From Desulfuromonadales bacterium (lineage in GTDB: Bacteria > Desulfobacterota > Desulfuromonadia > Desulfuromonadales > BM103): a stretch of 49,154 bases of DNA. The stretch's first letter is position 1; the number at the start of each line of letters is the position of its first letter. Position numbers and translations under genes: made by a program. Shown in pieces: positions 48,251-49,154 of the stretch. The stretch lies in the NCBI GenBank assembly GCA_030145195.1, contig JAQYVY010000028.1, positions 1 to 49,154 of the forward strand, read 5' to 3'. The notes below the pieces were generated by a model. It made no database searches and was not told the origin of the DNA. It worked only from the letters and a program-made list of their open reading frames with translations.

Positions 48251-49153
48251 TCAAACCTTCTGTTTTACGGCCTTTCCAAGCAGGCCGGACGGACGCAGGA
48301 TCAGGATCAGAATCAACAGGCCAAAGGCAAAGACGTCTTCATAAGCGCTAGAGATATAACCGGCAGCAAAAGCTTCGGACATGCCAAGCAGCATTGCCCC
48401 AAGCACCGCTCCGGGGATATTGCCGATTCCGCCGAGGACCGCCGCGGTAAACGCTTTGATTCCAGCGAGAAAACCGATATAAAAATTAATCTGACCGATG
48501 TATGAGCCGACCAGAACTCCGCCAACAGCAGCCAAAACCGAACCGATAATAAAGGTCACAGAAATCACTCGATCAACATTGACGCCAACCAGTCGAGCCA
48601 TGACCATATCTTGCTGAGTGGCGCGCATGGCCTTGCCGATACGGGTGTACTTAATCAACAGGGTCAGAAGAATCATGGCAACGGCCGTTACCGATAGGAT
48701 CACCAGTTCTGTGGAACCGATGATGTGGGCGATCGGCTCCATAAAGTCAAAGTCAGGAATGAGCTGTGGGAAAGGCAGGTAATCTGCGGTCTGAGCCAGC
48801 ATGACGTAGTTCTGCAAAAAAATCGACATGCCGATAGCGCTGATCAAAAGTGACAAACGGGGGGCATTGCGCAACGGACGATAAGCGATCCGCTCCAGGG
48901 TATAACCATAGGCAGCGGCATAGATAACGGCAACAACCGCCGCCAGGATCAGGATCGAGATCCCCGAAAAACCATAAATAGTGAGCACCCCGGAGACGAC
49001 CAGAGCCACAAAGGCACCGATCATGTAAATCTCACCATGAGCGAAATTGATCAGCTGGATAATCCCATAAACCATCGTATAGCCGAGAGCGATCAAGGCA
49101 TAGATGCTGCCACGGGTTAAGCCACTGCAAAAAAGCTCAAGAAAATATTGCAT
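48251..49153 (-). CDS. livH: Branched-chain amino acid ABC transporter permease LivH
   Basis: A 300-residue permease with about eight TM helices. The start MQYFLELFCSGLTRGSIYALIALGYTMVYGIIQLINFAHGE is the full LivH N-terminus, so the gene is complete although its ATG is one base from the window edge and its ribosome site is not visible. ATQQDMVMARLVGVNVDRV is the coupling loop. The substrate-binding protein (livK/livJ) is not in the window and may lie upstream. Confidence 0.94.
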   Translation of the reverse strand: MQYFLELFCSGLTRGSIYALIALGYTMVYGIIQLINFAHGEIYMIGAFVALVVSGVLTIYGFSGISILILAAVVAVIYAAAYGYTLERIAYRPLRNAPRLSLLISAIGMSIFLQNYVMLAQTADYLPFPQLIPDFDFMEPIAHIIGSTELVILSVTAVAMILLTLLIKYTRIGKAMRATQQDMVMARLVGVNVDRVISVTFIIGSVLAAVGGVLVGSYIGQINFYIGFLAGIKAFTAAVLGGIGNIPGAVLGAMLLGMSEAFAAGYISSAYEDVFAFGLLILILILRPSGLLGKAVKQKV

Positions 49154-49154
49154 G

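Noticed and set aside
45521-49153. Incomplete liv operon as a sign of gene loss (no substrate-binding protein).
   Set aside because: The operon starts at the window edge; livK/livJ commonly lies just upstream and would be outside the window.

Overview
The window looks like chromosome from a Gram-negative member of the Desulfuromonadales (Geobacter/Desulfuromonas/Pelobacter relatives). This is inferred from gene order and protein character; no rRNA is present to confirm it. The clues are a long envelope supercluster running phoH, 7TM-HD phosphodiesterase, ybeY, dgkA-PAP2, corC, lnt, prfB, lysS, lolC, lolD, bamA, skp, lpxD, fabZ, lpxA, gnnA, gnnB, lpxB, msbA, and a GGDEF protein resembling the Geobacter cyclic GMP-AMP synthases. 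Almost all genes are on the minus strand. The exceptions are eno, tgt plus one unknown gene, and a tiny peptide gene.

Region 1 (1-22.5 kb, minus) is essentially one envelope and translation cluster, read from right to left. A promoter near 22.47 kb can drive phoH, the HD phosphodiesterase, ybeY, the diacylglycerol kinase-PAP2 fusion, corC and lnt. Then come prfB (with its programmed +1 frameshift), lysS and the lipoprotein exporter genes lolC-lolD. A second promoter near 10.61 kb precedes bamA-skp-lpxD-fabZ-lpxA-gnnA-gnnB-lpxB-msbA-(DUF374 acyltransferase). gnnA and gnnB between lpxA and lpxB predict a lipid A built on the 3-amino sugar GlcNAc3N, with amide-linked primary acyl chains.

Region 2 (22.5-30.4 kb) has eno with its own promoter and terminator. 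Next is a minus-strand trio: a stand-alone Cas6-like RAMP protein, a TFIIB-type zinc ribbon protein and a membrane GGDEF protein with the Ser signature of Hypr cGAMP synthases. Then come tgt with an unknown helical-repeat gene on plus, and rlpA and a PfkB sugar kinase on minus.

Region 3 (30.4-41.8 kb) holds accA, dnaE, a YceF-type Maf pyrophosphatase, a small hypothetical gene, a WYL regulator, the guaB-guaA purine operon and truA. Region 4 (41.8-49.15 kb) holds an orphan EcfT-like membrane protein, asd, leuB, a 46-residue membrane peptide in an AT-rich patch, and four genes of a branched-chain amino acid (Liv) ABC transporter, livH-livM-livG-livF, cut close to the right edge.

The intergenic DNA carries unexpected structure. 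Four spacers hold degenerate 7-bp-periodic repeats, two of them sharing an almost identical core. Two spacers hold REP-like palindromes. No tRNA, rRNA, CRISPR array, transposase or integrase was seen. The most interesting candidates are the Hypr-type GGDEF protein, the orphan Cas6-like protein, the GlcNAc3N lipid A genes and the heptad-repeat family.
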